DNA of 64,000 nt from Ampullaceana balthica (GCA_944989445.1 CALYLW010000499.1:791838-855837), one strand, 5' to 3'. Positions 22,862 through 34,335 are shown, counted from the stretch's first letter. The notes: generated by a model not told the origin, from the sequence alone. Program-made: numbers and translations.

Positions 22862-23310
22862 TGTTGCGTACTGGGTTCTGGATGAAATGAAGACTAAGTC
22901 TCGACTCTTGTTCAATGGATAATTCAAGCCTTTATTCAGTCAGCAATATATTTACAGCAACAGATTCAGGTACACAAACATAATACATTAACAATGGCCG
23001 CTCACTCGTAAGTGCATACACGGACTCTCTGACACCAACACTAGCATTACTATTTAGCTGTACACTCGAGCACACCTCGTTACCAGCTATTAGAGCTACT
23101 CTCTATCACTAAATCGCTAGTCCTCACAAGGCACAAGGACTGTGGACCTCTTACTCGGTCTCCCTTCTACTCTCACGTGTTCCCCCGTGTGTCTACACTC
23201 CACATTTTAAATAGTTCGCATATCTCTTAACTACCATCATGCGTGACTACAACTCCAATTAAGTCTAAGTGAACTCTTCTCCAGTCCCTGATTGACCAGA
23301 GTTCACAACA
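22862..23310 (-). mobile_element. Solo LTR of an LTR retrotransposon
   Basis: A 449-bp block of higher GC content with TGTTG...CAACA inverted ends. On the minus strand it starts tgttgtgaactctggtcaat, has a TATA-like ctatttaaaatg at roughly one third, a polyadenylation signal in gactgaataaaggcttg near the 3' part, and ends ccagtacgcaaca. No primer-binding site or polypurine tract adjoins either end, so it stands alone, as after LTR-LTR recombination. The flanks (atgag and atgtt) agree at only three of five positions as a target duplication. Confidence 0.7.
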
Positions 23311-24165
23311 ATGTTAAAACAATGTCACAATAATTATTAGCAGTGATTCTCATACCTTGACAATGAGCAATATTGAAAGGAAGAAAACTATTTCGAAATT
23401 TACATCTTACTACGATATGACCCGAGGGCCTTATTTTTTTTAATAATTTTTTTTAATAAGCTATATAAATAGTTTTATTGTTATTTGTGTTGTTTTTTTT
23501 TGGTTGCCTTTTTAAAAATCTGATGGCTATGAAACTTTAGAACGTTGTTGAGTGCAATCTCTCATATATTTCTTACATAAACTATTTGAAAATACAACTT
23601 TCATTTTTTCTTATTTGTTTTATATAAAATGTAATTAAACACGTGTAACTGGGTAAATTGATGGATTTTGACAAAACTTGGTACACAAGACTTGAAGGCA
23701 TGTCACAAAATATTATAGGAATTTGAATCCCTACTACCATTCTTTCGCGGACAGGGGCCTCAAATCTTATTCTTTTTTTTTCTTTTTATTATTTTTTTCC
23801 TCTTATGTGTTTAAGATTTTATCCCACGCATATCTCCATCATGATCAAATAGTTTGAACTTTTCATTTCAACTTTTTACTGTACATTAATGTAATTATAT
23901 TTGATATAATTCATACGCAAGCATTACCATTATATTAATATTGTATATGTTGATAACTTTAAACGAAGTTCCAAAATGTCAGGCCATCCGTCAATATCAA
24001 GTAGTATAAATAGTTTAGTTAATATACTGTGCCGATACATATTAATGTCGCTGTTTAGAATCAAAGCTATGATCCTAAACCCACTTGACTGTTGCTAACC
24101 CATTATTGTTATTTTATCATTATTTTATAACTATCTAGAATAAGCTGCACTGTTTTAGGCTACAA
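23311..24165. other. AT-rich sequence, possible old element at 23640-23765
   Basis: A short GC-richer segment (ttgatggattttgacaaaac, ttggtacacaagac, ttcgcggacaggggcc) has the look of an old transposon terminus, but no partner copy is present here. Nothing else is recognised. Confidence 0.3.
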
Positions 24166-24169
24166 GTTT

Positions 24170-24300
24170 TTTATGACCACAGGCTACTCGTGATTACACA
24201 AACTGTGAACTAGCGGACCACAGGCTACTCGTGATTACACAAACTGCCAATTACACAAAATGCCAACTAGCCGACCACAGGATACTCGTGCTAACACCAA
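24170..24300. repeat. Short tandem repeat, about 3 units
   Basis: Units of roughly 40-55 bp containing gaccacaggctactcgtgat and tacacaaactg; the second unit has a small internal duplication. Confidence 0.8.
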
Positions 24301-25080
24301 CAGCAAAACAACATTAAAAAGGCTGATTTCTCACTGCATGTTTTTGTGGGGACTTACTGATACATAACACCATTTACAATCACATTCTAGTTTTATGTAG
24401 AAGAATTAAAATTGGTTGATGTAGATGACGCTTTCTGTCAGATTCATTTAATTGTTCAAAAACGTATACTATATATCCTTGTGAATTTTATAACAATGAG
24501 CATTGTAAGTATATATGTATTTTGTCTTGAAAAGTTTCTGCAAGTAAAGCATGTTTACAAAATATAACTACTTTGTAAGATGATGAAAAAGTTAACCATT
24601 TTATGCACGATTAAACATATGTCTAAAATCTAAGCTGAAAACAGGTATACACTTATTGAAATGGCTTTAAAATTTAGAAAAAATGACATTCATGTACACT
24701 TTATGACACAGTAAATAATAGTCAAATACAAATACTTATGGTTAAAATTATTTATACAAAGTCTATAAACGTATTGTGTGATATATACATATTATTTGTA
24801 TTGAAATTATTATTAATTTTAATAATTCGATATTTTTTCTAGTGTAGTACACCATCATGTATCTTGGCTCACAGCATTTCATAAAAATAGTAACATAGAG
24901 ATGATTGTCAATGCATTACAAAACATTCATATCCTAAAGACAACGCATGAAGACATTACGGAGCACATTAGCTAGGTTTATAATTTAAAGAATTAATTAA
25001 TAGTTGTTTAATTAATTGTTAAAAGGAATTTTAAAGATATTTCTTTTTCATGCAGTCTTGAAGGTCTTAGTAGTTTTTGT
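24301..25080. other. AT-rich sequence without recognised features
   Basis: No coding frame, RNA gene or repeat is recognised. Confidence 0.5.
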
Positions 25081-25084
25081 TTGC

Positions 25085-25165
25085 AATTTTCTTTAATTTG
25101 TGTTTGTGTTTGTGTGTGTGTTGTGTGTGTGTGTGTGTGTGTGTTGTATGGTGTGTGTGTTTGGG
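25085..25165. repeat. TG/GT microsatellite
   Basis: An interrupted (TG)n tract with occasional tttgtg and ttgtg interruptions. Confidence 0.95.
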
Positions 25166-25379
25166 CGCGCTGCGTGTCCATTTTAGAATAGTTAGAAAAT
25201 GACAAGAAATAAGCAGAATTGAATAAGTTTTATTATTTTCATCATGACATTATCATTTTTATAGTACATACACACAAAACAAATACATTTTTAAACATAT
25301 AGGTGATTGTGTATTATGTTTGGGTCAGTAAAGAACAATTAAACCGTTTTTATTAATGACATGTGTATTTTCATATTTG

Positions 25380-26160
25380 ATGTGCATTAAAATTCCAGTA
25401 GTAGACGCACGAAAAAGCATCGGTACTCATTTAATTAACATGACGTTGTACTTGAGAAATCATGGCAGTCAAGACTAATAAGAATATCGTATTTCTTTTT
25501 TTAATTAAAATCTAAAATTTAAATTGTCATTTTGATAGACATACTATCATTTACTTGTGTTACTTAAATGTTTTTTTTTGTATGCAACTTAAAAATAAAC
25601 AAACTTAAAATTTTTAAAAAAAATGTAAATGAATAATGTTTTTACATTTTGATTTATTTAAAAGAACAACATGCAAACCATAAAATTATATTACTAACTG
25701 TTGTTTATCGGTTATTTCTAATTAATAGATAAACTACACAGTCTCCTAGACCTGTATCCTTTGTTTATCCAAGTGCCACGCCACTTGTCTTCGATTCCTA
25801 TAAGCATAAGTAGAAATACAATGACTAATGAAACACAATGAGTTTCCTACCCACTGGTACATTGTCTGCACGTTTGGTCTAATGATAATATTTTACAAAG
25901 TACCCTGTTATTGGTTCGTTATTGATACACAAAAAATATGATAATAAAAAATTGTTAGTTTTTTAATGCCTATTTTAACAATAAAGATATTAAAGACTGT
26001 AGACTCTTGTAAATACGCGTAAAAATAGCGAGAGTGTAGAGTAGACAGTGAACATTTTATAACATCTGTTGTCAATGACATTGAGAGTAGAAAATATAGA
26101 CTTTTTATAACGACTGTGTTAATGGCAAAGAGCATAGAGAAAGTGGCATTTTTGGCCATT
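25380..26160 (-). repeat. Dispersed repeat R1, copy E
   Basis: In reverse orientation: gatgtgcattaaaatt and the box (gcacgaaaaagcatcggtac) at 25408-25427, palindrome CAAGTGCCACGCCACTTG at 25770-25787 (one stem mismatch), then the sub-repeat region at 25980-26160 with units such as gagtgtagagtagacagtga and ttttataac. The order of modules mirrors copy B. Confidence 0.75.
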
Positions 26161-26600
26161 CATTTTATTACCTAGTCTAGTACTTTTATGTTATCAATAT
26201 ATCGTGCATTTAAGTAATTTAATTTTAAACAATACTTAAATGTTTTCTTGTAACCCTACAGAGAGTCTCATTGTCAATGTGATTATCATTGTACATGAAA
26301 TGAGTCATTTCTCTATAATTTACTAGAATCATTTAAGACCAAGACTCTATGCCAAGTTTTAATTTGAAGTAATAAAATAATGTCATTGAAGTTTAAGTGA
26401 AAGTTTTAGGTGACCTATATATAATACTAGTTGTAATTATAGGCTACTGTAAGAAAAATTCAGTTAAATGTAAATTATGAAATTGATGAAATGTGAGGTG
26501 TATGACATACTACATCATGTATAAGTGATGTTCGCGTGGAAACAAAGACAATGTAAGAGTATTGTTCATGTGTGTTTGGTGGAAAGGTTACCTAATGGTT
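26161..26600. other. AT-rich sequence without recognised features
   Basis: No coding frame, RNA gene or repeat is recognised. Confidence 0.5.
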
Positions 26601-26776
26601 TCATTAGAACGTACTCTGGGCTTGGTAGACTTTGGTGGGCGCCCCTTCTCTTTCCAGGTCAGCGGAGGTCTTATGGTTAGTCAGTCATCATTTTTATTGT
26701 GTTTTTAACGTGGGCTCGATCCAACGCCCCTCAGCTTGTGAGGCGAGCACACTACTGACTTCGCTATCCTGCCGCA
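26600..26776 (-). mobile_element. tRNA-derived SINE
   Basis: On the minus strand the first 70 bases form a tRNA-like head: gcggcaggatagcgaagtca contains a box A (TAGCGAAGTCAG), and ggatcgagcc is a box B with one or two differences from GGTTCGANNCC. Box A and box B are separated by about 40 bases, as in RNA polymerase III internal promoters. A non-tRNA body (ctgacctggaaagagaaggg, gcgcccaccaaagtc) follows to about 26600. The 3' edge is uncertain. A tRNA pseudogene is less likely because of the extended body. Confidence 0.6.
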
Positions 26777-26892
26777 TTATTTAGATTAGAGAAAGTCGGA
26801 CACATTAAAATATATTTTATGTGGCATTCAAGTATGAAGGACGAAAGTTTGTTGTCTTTCGTCTGACTATAAATAATGACATAGACAACGGA

Positions 26893-27070
26893 CAGGGCCG
26901 TCTTAACGCACAGGCCCGTTGGGCATTTGCCCGGGGGCCCACGAGCATAGGGGCCCCATGGAAATATGTTTATTTATATTTATTATGTATATTTATTTTT
27001 ATTCCTACGGGGCACGGGGGGCTCACTCTTTCTTTGCCCGGGGGCCGAAAATGTTGTAAAGACGGCTCTG
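26893..27070. mobile_element. hAT-type MITE with near-perfect 8-bp target duplication
   Basis: The 178-bp GC-rich element has terminal inverted repeats CAGGGCCGTCTT at 26893 and AAGACGGCTCTG ending at 27070 (one mismatch in 12). The flanking 8-mers acaacgga (26885-26892) and tcaacggg (27071-27078) agree at six positions, fitting the 8-bp duplication of hAT transposition. The interior has two gcccgggggcc blocks. There is no coding capacity. Confidence 0.8.
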
Positions 27071-27079
27071 TCAACGGGT

Positions 27080-27620
27080 GTACAAACGTCTTCATTTCCC
27101 AGACATAATTGAAGCTAAATTACTGGATCATTGAACAAGTGTAAGGGTAACATGTTAAACGAATAATTTTCATTAATAAAAATTAGCGAAATAAATCCAA
27201 CTTATAAAGGGATTTTCTTTCTTTGCCGATATTCAGTTTGAACCATTTATATAGTTATATATTCCTTGATTAATTTTAATTACATACGGCAGACAGTTTC
27301 CAAACATTTCCACATTGTAAACTTAAATATAGAATTTAGAGAGAAAATAAATAACTTCACTTATATATATACAAATAAATTAGATATTTTTATAAACTAT
27401 CGCTTTTTAAAATGAACGCTTCCTACATATTTTGTTAGTAAATTGGTATGTCTGGTCAATTTCTGTAAGTACTTGAAAAAAAACATAAAATAAACAAATA
27501 GCTAACATAAAATTGTCCATATTTATTTGATATGTTCAATATCTTTAAAAAGTTATTTTACAAGACGTGTGGTTCACTAATCGTTTGTGTTTTGATGGCC
27601 CGTTTTTAGTAATATTTTAA
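27080..27620. other. AT-rich sequence without recognised features
   Basis: No coding frame, RNA gene or repeat is recognised. Confidence 0.5.
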
Positions 27621-27624
27621 TTTT

Positions 27625-28120
27625 AAAAAACCCGTAAAAACTAAAATTTTGACTATAAATCCTTTATGTACGTGAAGTAACTAAAAGAATGTTCATTATA
27701 ATACGCAACGCAAGACCATCCAAAAATACAAAATTGTGGTTGTGTCGTAAAACTTGTTATAATATAATGCGCACCGATCAGGAATATGTTTATAAAAAGT
27801 GTTGTCAATAAAATACGCACGTTATTGCGCGACAGAAAGGTTGTTCAATATAATGCGCACCCTTACACTCTATCTCAAAAAATACCATGATACAAAATAA
27901 ACTAACCTAACAAATCAATAACTTAATTACGGTACATGCGATCGATCTGAAATTTCGATACATAGTTTTTATCATCGGTACGAAACTGCCTGCAAAAACT
28001 CAGCTTGCTAGCTTACGAGGAAGTGGGTTAAAAATCGATCCAAAGTTTTGGTGACAGACAAGCAATCAAGCAATCAAGCAAGGAAGCAACCAGACACCAC
28101 GAGTTAATATAAATGATTTA
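27625..28120 (-). repeat. Dispersed repeat R2, copy 2 (full length)
   Basis: It mirrors copy 1: aaaacccgtaaaaac and actataaatcctttatgtac at the left, four spaced taatacgcac/aatgcgcacc motifs, then cgatcgatctgaaat, and caccacgagttaatataaat at the right. Near the right end, short caagcaatcaag repeats replace the ggccgc segment of copy 1. Confidence 0.8.
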
Positions 28121-28261
28121 AAAAGCGGGGACATTGTTTAATATTTGTATATGAAATCAGTGCATGTGAAAAATTATTGAATTAAAGATCTAAAACAAAT
28201 AACTAGAAAATAGTGTGAGGCGGGACGGGTTAAACACAATTAATATTAGATGTAAGGCATC

Positions 28262-28371
28262 TTCTTCAATATGTTAGTCTACTGGACACTTATTGTGTAA
28301 GGGGAAGTACACGCTTAGCGCTTTCTTCCATACGTCTGTCTACTTGACACTTATTGTGTTGGGGGGAAGTA
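28262..28371. repeat. Tandem repeat of about 60 bp (left part)
   Basis: Two units containing gtctactggacacttattgt and aggggaagtacacgcttagc. The array is interrupted by a LINE at 28372-28934 and resumes at 28935. Confidence 0.8.
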
Positions 28372-28934
28372 GTTCTTAAGGCAAAAAAACATGAACATGT
28401 TACTCCGCTACTTTACTCCTTTCATTGGCTACCAATACAAGCCCGAATTGATTACAAACTGGCTGTTCTTCGTCACAACTTCTTTTCTTACTCATCCCCT
28501 TCCTATCTTAATAAACTTCTGTCAGTCTACTCACCCAGTCGTCAGCTACGATCTTCTGCAGAAACACGTGTTCTCTTTGTTCCTAAGACACGAACTAAAA
28601 CTTTTGGCGATGGTTCATTCTCTTTTTGTGCTGCCAAATAATGGAATTCTCTACCATTACACATCCGTAGTATTCCAACTACCAAGTCCTTCAAGACTGT
28701 ACTTAAGACGCATATTTTCAAAATGTATTTACAAAATTAATGAAACAACATTTATTTTAATGATTAGCGTAGCTTATGTGTAATGTACTGTCCTTTATGT
28801 TGTTATTATGGTATGAATGGTTATTTAATTATTATATTTATGTTATGATCGCCATGTAAAACGCTGTGAGCCCGGTTCCTTGCAGGGATACATAGCTATA
28901 TTAATTATCAATTTATTATTATTATTATTATTAA
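28372..28934 (+). mobile_element. 5'-truncated LINE inserted in a tandem repeat
   Basis: Left flank ggggggaagtag and right flank ggacacgcttagcgcc rejoin into the uninterrupted repeat unit ggggaagtacacgcttagcg, so the insertion is bounded by its host repeat. It comprises a LINE C-terminus, a 3' UTR (gctgtgagcccggttccttg) and a TTA-repeat tail ending at 28934. It is the best-preserved 3' end of this LINE family in the window. Confidence 0.8.
28378..28740 (+). pseudogene. LINE ORF2 C-terminal fragment
   Basis: The frame reads KAKKHEHVTPLLYSFHWLPI, QARIDYKLAVLRHNFF, then SPSYLNKLLSVYSPSRQLRS and KTRTKTFGDGSFSFCAAK, a stop at 28639, then WNSLPLHIRSIPTTKSFKTV and a final LKTHIFKMYLQN stop. This is the conserved C-terminal domain after the reverse transcriptase in many L2/CR1-like animal LINEs (family forms HWLPVxxRI, TFGDRAFS, WNSLP). 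One nonsense codon is the only clear lesion. It is a 5'-truncated dead copy. Confidence 0.85.
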
Positions 28935-29010
28935 GGACACGCTTAGCGCCTTCATCCATACGTTAGTCTACTGGACACTTATTGTGTAGGGGGAATTACT
29001 CGCTTGGCAG
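28935..29010. repeat. Tandem repeat of about 60 bp (right part)
   Basis: The continuation of the array at 28262-28371 after the LINE, with tagtctactggacacttatt and agggggaattactcgcttgg. Confidence 0.8.
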
Positions 29011-29085
29011 CATCGCCAGACAAGGGTTAAGTGACGTCATGGAAGGCAGATGATGGTGAGAAGTGATGAATCGCTGTCAAGAATC

Positions 29086-29760
29086 TCAGGAACTGGTCAT
29101 CACATCAACTGGCAAGTATCTCAGGAACTGGTCATCACATCAAGTGTGAAGTATTTCAGGAACTGGTCATCACATCAACTGTGAAGTATCTCAGGAACTG
29201 GTCATCACATCAATTGTGAAGTATCTCAGGAACTGGTCATCACATCAACTGTGAAGTATCTCAGGAACTGGTCATCAAATCAACTGTGAAGTATCTAAGG
29301 AACTGGTCATCTCATCAACTGTGAAGTATCTCAGGAACTGGTCATCACATCAACTGTGAAGTATCTCAGGAACTGGTCATCACATCAATTGTGAAGTATC
29401 TCAGGAACTGGTCATCACATCAACTGTGAAGTATCTAAGGAACTGGTCATCAAATAAACTGTGAAAAAACTCAGGAACTGGTCATCACATCAACTGTGAA
29501 GTATCTCAAGAACTGGTCATCACAATAACTGTGAAGTATCTCAGGAACTGGTCATCACATCAACTGTCAAGTATCTCTGGAACTGGTCATCAAATTAACT
29601 GTGAAGTATCTCAGGAACTGGTCATCACATCAACTGTGAAGTATCTCAGGAACTGGTCATCACATTAACTGTTAAGTATTCCAGGAACTGGTAATCACAT
29701 CAACTTTGAAGTATTCCAGGAACTGGTCTTTACATCAACTGTGAAGTATTCCAGGAAGTT
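29086..29760. repeat. 35-bp minisatellite, about 19 units
   Basis: Tandem copies of a 35-bp unit, aactggtcatcacatcaact plus gtgaagtatctcagg, increasingly diverged toward the right end (attccagg variants). Confidence 0.95.
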
Positions 29761-29994
29761 GACATCTTCTGTACCAGGCAGACACTTAACGTAACACGAA
29801 ATTCCACCTAATATTTTGAGAGAGTCAATTCAATGATTTTACATAGTATATCATTTAAACCAGTTCAATAATTTTTTAATTTTTTTAATGTTAGTAAAAC
29901 AATAATGAGGATAATGTCTATAAATAATTTACTATCACCAAGTAACTTGAAAGGTAAATGTTTAATTTATATTAATAATAATGTATATTATAAT

Positions 29995-30190
29995 TAGGGC
30001 TGCGGAAATTAATGATTAATTAATCAACTAATTGTAACACATTTTAATCAATCAAAATTAATTTGATCGATTAAAATTCAAATAAAATTTAAGAAAATAC
30101 TTCTAAAATTATTTTTTTCAAATTTATTAATAAATTATATTTTTTGTTACTTACATACTTTTCCCTCTAATTATTATTATTTATTTAGAT
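29995..30190. mobile_element. AT-rich MITE R3, partial copy
   Basis: It begins tagggctgcggaaattaatg and continues through taatcaatcaaaattaattt to cttttccctctaattatt. The reverse complement of the same sequence lies at 43673-43826, and an inverted-end version lies at 43903-44245. Confidence 0.55.
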
Positions 30191-30714
30191 GTGCATATGT
30201 CAACAAAAAATGATTTTTTTCTTATTTCTTGCATCGCAGAAAGAATTAGCAGTGTCACGTCACAAAATTTAGGAGGTATAGAATTACCGCCACTTAACCG
30301 ATTTCGCTAAATAATAAATCGCAACTTAACGGGATCTATATGCCGTAAAAAAAAGTATAATTAATCGAATTTGCTACGTTAGATCTATAGTTATGTTGCG
30401 GTTGAGGTTTTAAATTACATTAATACCCTTTTCGACTTGTATTATAAGTACCATAGTGCTGTTTACAATACTTATAATTGTCTCAGATTTAGAAAATTAC
30501 CGGTACATTTCTCATATGTGTATTTCTGACCCAGAGAATAATGGCATTATCAAGAGTAAACTCAGCACAAAATTTAGTTATATTATAACTTTAATGCCGA
30601 ACTAAAATCGACGCTTATACATACAAAATTAACACATAATTATTGGCATATTTTCAACTACGTAATAAAACTTTTAAGGGAAGTTAACCTCCACTGTAAA
30701 ATCGTTATATATTT

Positions 30715-31380
30715 TTAGTTAATCTTATAAACATCAGAAATATAGCAAAAATAAAGACGTGATTTTGTGGTTATTGGATACAGTGTTAACAACTTGGTAG
30801 GGGAATTATTGCAATTATTGACATTGTGTCCCTAAATATAGGGATCGAGGTCAAGTGGCGTGCCACTTGGATATATTAAGTTTCCCCAATACAGAAAACG
30901 ATCCTGCAACTTTGAAAAAATTAGAGATATGTATCAACATAAATTTTCGTATGTAGTTAATAGTTTCATTACGATTCGGTATTCGCAAATTTTAAAATCT
31001 ATGTTTCATACCACAAAAATATTTGTAAACATTAGTTTATTGTACTATAAATAAAACTTGAAGTGGCACACATACATAATTCGTTGTCTCACATAATTGT
31101 AAATTAAATTTTAAATGAAGTTTAATAAAATTATTTAACAACTCATCTTGACACAAAAATGTTGTCCAATAAAAACGCGATACTAAATAAGTAATTGTGC
31201 TATGTGGTGCAGCGTTTATGGGATTATATATAATTTTAATGCACATCAAATATGCCATACATGGAGCTTTATTTCTTCCTCCAAATATTTGAAAGATGAT
31301 TTGTATTGTTTATATATGTTTCGATAATAATACTGCAATAACGCCAAGCTGTCATTTATCGATTTCTGCTTACTTCATGG
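30715..31380 (+). repeat. Dispersed repeat R1, copy F
   Basis: Closely related, in opposite orientation, to copies C and H: acatcagaaatatagcaaaa, then ctaaatatagggatcgaggt, palindrome CAAGTGGCGTGCCACTTG at 30852-30869, box gctatgtggtgcagcg at 31198-31213, and tttatcgatttctgcttact at the far end. The resemblance extends beyond the R1 core, so this is a partial inverted third copy of the right half of SD2. Confidence 0.8.
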
Positions 31381-31598
31381 TTAACTTCAAAACATTATAA
31401 TAGACACACATAAACAAATTATAATAAATTTTAAAAGGCTTCAAAAATTATAGCGACTGCTGAAATCAATATACGTTAGTGTATGTATTTATATATTTTA
31501 CCAACTTTAACAACACCCATGACGTTGGCAAATATAGAATATTTCTTAATTAAGCTTTATTTATTTTTAAAAAGTTTACTTTTTATTAACAACGGAAT

Positions 31599-31640
31599 TT
31601 TATTATATATATATATATATATATATAGATCTATATATTC

Positions 31641-31671
<31 letters not shown>

Positions 31672-31690
31672 ATTATATATATTATACGAT
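31599..31690. repeat. TA microsatellite
   Basis: Interrupted (TA)n tracts with gatct and ttc interruptions. Confidence 0.95.
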
Positions 31691-31756
31691 TATACTTTAT
31701 TTTTATTACATGTATATATTTGTGTATAATTGTTTCTATAATAATAAATTTTTTCC

Positions 31757-32036
31757 ATCGTATGCTTATCAAGGAAAGAAAGTGGAGATGGATTAGACAC
31801 AACCTCAGGAAAGATAACAGCAGGGCTAGGCAGGCCTTAGATTGAAACCCCCAGGGCAAACGACAACGAGGAATACCCAAGCGTACATGGAGACGGAGCA
31901 TGTTGGACGAGGCTGGAAGGACTGGGAAGAGGTGGGAAGAATTGAAGCGACTGGCAAGGGACCGTGTAGAGTGGCGAGCTTTGACAGAAGCCCTATGTTC
32001 CACAAGGAATTCAAAGGACAAATGATGATGATGATG
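31757..32036 (+). pseudogene. LINE reverse transcriptase C-terminal fragment with ATG-repeat tail
   Basis: A single frame reads KWRWIRHNLRKDNSRARQAL, an Asp and a TGA at 31843, then NPQGKRQRGIPKRTWRRSML and GRTGKRWEELKRLARDRVEW, stopping at 32023-32025. The family form at the break is ALxWNPQGKR, so the stop is most simply a TGG to TGA change. The fragment is followed at once by an (ATG)n tract, the expected 3' tail. Everything upstream was lost, so this is a short 5'-truncated insertion. Confidence 0.8.
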
Positions 32037-32840
32037 TTTATTCTATAATATTGCATGATTGCCATTGCTAAAATTACATTTCCATAATCTACACTAACAA
32101 AAGTAGACAGCATAAATTACAAATATACAACAAACATACTCGAGTTAGTTTACGAAAGTTTAGTAAACACAAACAGTCCAAAGTCCATTCTTCTTCATTC
32201 ATAAACATCATGCCAATTTTAAGACGTCTAAGACATTTTTACATTTATTTGAGCCACCTTAAAAAAAGATTCCTGACATTTCGTAACATCTGTACTTACA
32301 CTCATATTGACAGTAGGCGTTAGTCGTTAAAACATATTAATTTTAATGGTTTAAAGCAGTGGTTAAACTCACATTAAAAGTAGGCGTTAGTCGTTAAAAT
32401 ATATTAATTGTAATGGTTTAAAGGGAAGAAATTTGGAAATAAGAGCATTTCAACGTTCCGTGTTAAGCAATAAAGCTTCTCTTATGACATTATTATTAGA
32501 AACATGAACTTGTTAAATGTCATAAACTAAATAATGTCAGCATGTCATCATTTTTTGAATGTACGACTTGTTTCTATTAAAAAGAACAATCAGAAGCACA
32601 CGTCTAAATGTACGATTTGTTCCTATTAAAAAGAACAATTTTAAGCACACGTCTACATTTCTCAACTCCTGATATATCGTTCTTTTCTATGACATCTGAT
32701 ACTAATCAAATGAATTATTTTTAGTTACTATAATGTAATACTATGATTGGAAAAATAATGTAAACTGAACACTTACCATTAAAATTACTTGATAATAGTA
32801 CTTTTTTGACAGTATCCTAAAGTTTTTACTAACATAACTA
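32037..32840. other. AT-rich sequence with two short direct duplications
   Basis: A segment beginning agtaggcgttagtcgttaaa occurs twice (32312-32360 and 32381-32425). A segment of about 50 bp (gtacgacttgtttctattaa, aaagaacaat, cacacgtcta) occurs twice at 32562-32655. No gene is recognised. Confidence 0.7.
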
Positions 32841-32844
32841 TTTT

Positions 32845-33330
32845 TTTAAAATCCTTTATATTAACTCGTGTTGTCTGGTTGCTTGATTGCTTGTCGGATC
32901 GATTTTTAACCAACTTCCTCGTAAGCTAGCGAGCTGAAATTTAGCAGGCAGTTTGGTGGCGATGATAAAAACTATGTATCAAAATTTCAGATCACATGTA
33001 CTGTAATTGAATTATTGATTTTTTAGATTATTTTATTAAATTCCTATGTATCATGTTATTTTTTTAGATAGAGTGTAAAGGTGCGCATTATATTGAACAA
33101 CCTTTCTGTCGCGCAATAAGGTGCGTATTTTATTGACAACACTTTTTATAAACATATTCCTGATCGATGCGCATTATATTAAACATGTTTTACGACACAA
33201 CTATAAATTTGTATTTTTGGATGGTCTTGCGCTGCGTATTATAATGAACATTCTTCTACTTACGTCTCATACATAAAGGATTTATAGTAGAAAACTTGTT
33301 TTTTTACGTTTTTTTTTATTGTTTGTCATT
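32845..33330 (+). repeat. Dispersed repeat R2, copy 3 (full length)
   Basis: aaatcctttatattaactcg at the left, four spaced gtgcgcattatattgaacaa-like motifs between 33080 and 33245, and acataaaggatttatag with the tttttacgt hairpin at the right. It shares the ggttgcttgattgcttgtc variant with copy 2. Confidence 0.8.
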
Positions 33331-33639
33331 TCAGACTTTATCTATTATTTTTAAAGACAAACCAGAATATTTTCTTATTTCATCAGCTATTAAATCTTTT
33401 TGTTTGCATCATATAATTATGTATTACATTATGTTATGTTACCCATTAATGGGATAATATATCTAGCTTCAAACATGTAATTATAAAGTGACTTTAATTA
33501 CAGATCTATAAAATGAAAGTAAATTAAAACTTTGTAAAAAATGGCAAACTAACTAAACCTCACTTATACTCAATTACAAAGTAAGTCGGGAAGTTTAGGT
33601 ATATTTTGATCTTTTCCGACACACAAGAGAAGTTTATAT

Positions 33640-33725
33640 ACAGTCAGACCTCTCTAACTTGAACTCAAATGGACTGGGAAAAAATTCGACTTACGGAGTT
33701 TTCCAGTTAGGGAAAATGGTATAAT
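33640..33725. mobile_element. Possible Tc1/pogo-type terminal sequence
   Basis: The stretch cagtcagacctctctaactt, gaactcaaatggactggg and gttttccagttagggaaa resembles terminal sequences of pogo/Tigger-like DNA transposons, with gttcaagttaga and ccagttaggg in inverted arrangement. No transposase of that type and no second end are identified. Confidence 0.3.
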
Positions 33726-33989
33726 AGGCGAATAATTTGGTTGTGACTTAACAATTAATTCGAAAACACAACCACACGTCTCTCCCAGTGCCTGGATGTA
33801 ATGTAAGCCATAATAATCCTATTTTTCTAGTGAATCATGCCAGCAAAATGTCATACCCTGGGTAAAGTGGAATAGTTTCTAGAACAGTGCGAGGAAGAAT
33901 ACTCGGAATCTGAAGTCTGTGGGCTTGTCCTTCGCCATCCTGGACGAAGCAGAACATTCCGGCCATCCCAAAGAAATCTGTATTGAATG

Positions 33990-34335
33990 GACAAGGTGCC
34001 GCTAAAACGCAAAATAATGCTCAACCAATTCTTAGCCGACCTACTCCTTTGGAACTCTTTGAGGAGTTTTTCTTTTCGCTAGAGTGTTACGATGTATAGA
34101 ATAGAGAAACAGGTCGCTATTTGACTGATGTTAGAGGCGATAACGAATCATCCCAAACATCAGCTGAAGAATTGAAGGTCTGTCTTGGGATTTTGATTGT
34201 AACTGGACATCATATAGTCTCGTCAGAAACAGACTATAGGAGTGATGCAGATGATCTTGTTTTAATTATTGTCAATAATGCCATGTCCTGAAACCGATTT
34301 CTGAATTTGGAAAGTAATAGTCTAAATCTAATAAT
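33990..34335 (+). pseudogene. piggyBac-type transposase fragment
   Basis: The plus frame near 34037 reads RPTPLELFEEFFFSLECYDV, a stop, then NRETGRYL, and further on TSAEELKVCLGILIVTGHH, then SETDYRSDADDLVLIIVNNA, MS, a stop, and NRFLNLESN. This follows the N-terminal part of the piggyBac transposase domain (family pattern PLELFxLFF, EELKxFLGILxxxGxxxLP, DYWS, MSxxRFxxI). Two nonsense codons and loss of the catalytic aspartates downstream show a dead fragment. It ends about 140 bp before the 21-bp satellite array. Confidence 0.75.

Noticed and set aside
26707..26776. Functional tRNA gene
   Set aside because: The A and B boxes are imperfect, and the tRNA-like head continues into a non-tRNA body, as in a SINE.
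26821..27108. 95-codon plus-strand frame
   Set aside because: It spans the hAT-type MITE and both its flanks; the middle codons come from the MITE, so this is not a conserved gene.
31483..32113. Several overlapping frames on both strands around the TA repeat
   Set aside because: Tyr/Ile-rich translation of (TA)n fused to, or antisense to, the LINE fragment; only the LINE frame is meaningful.
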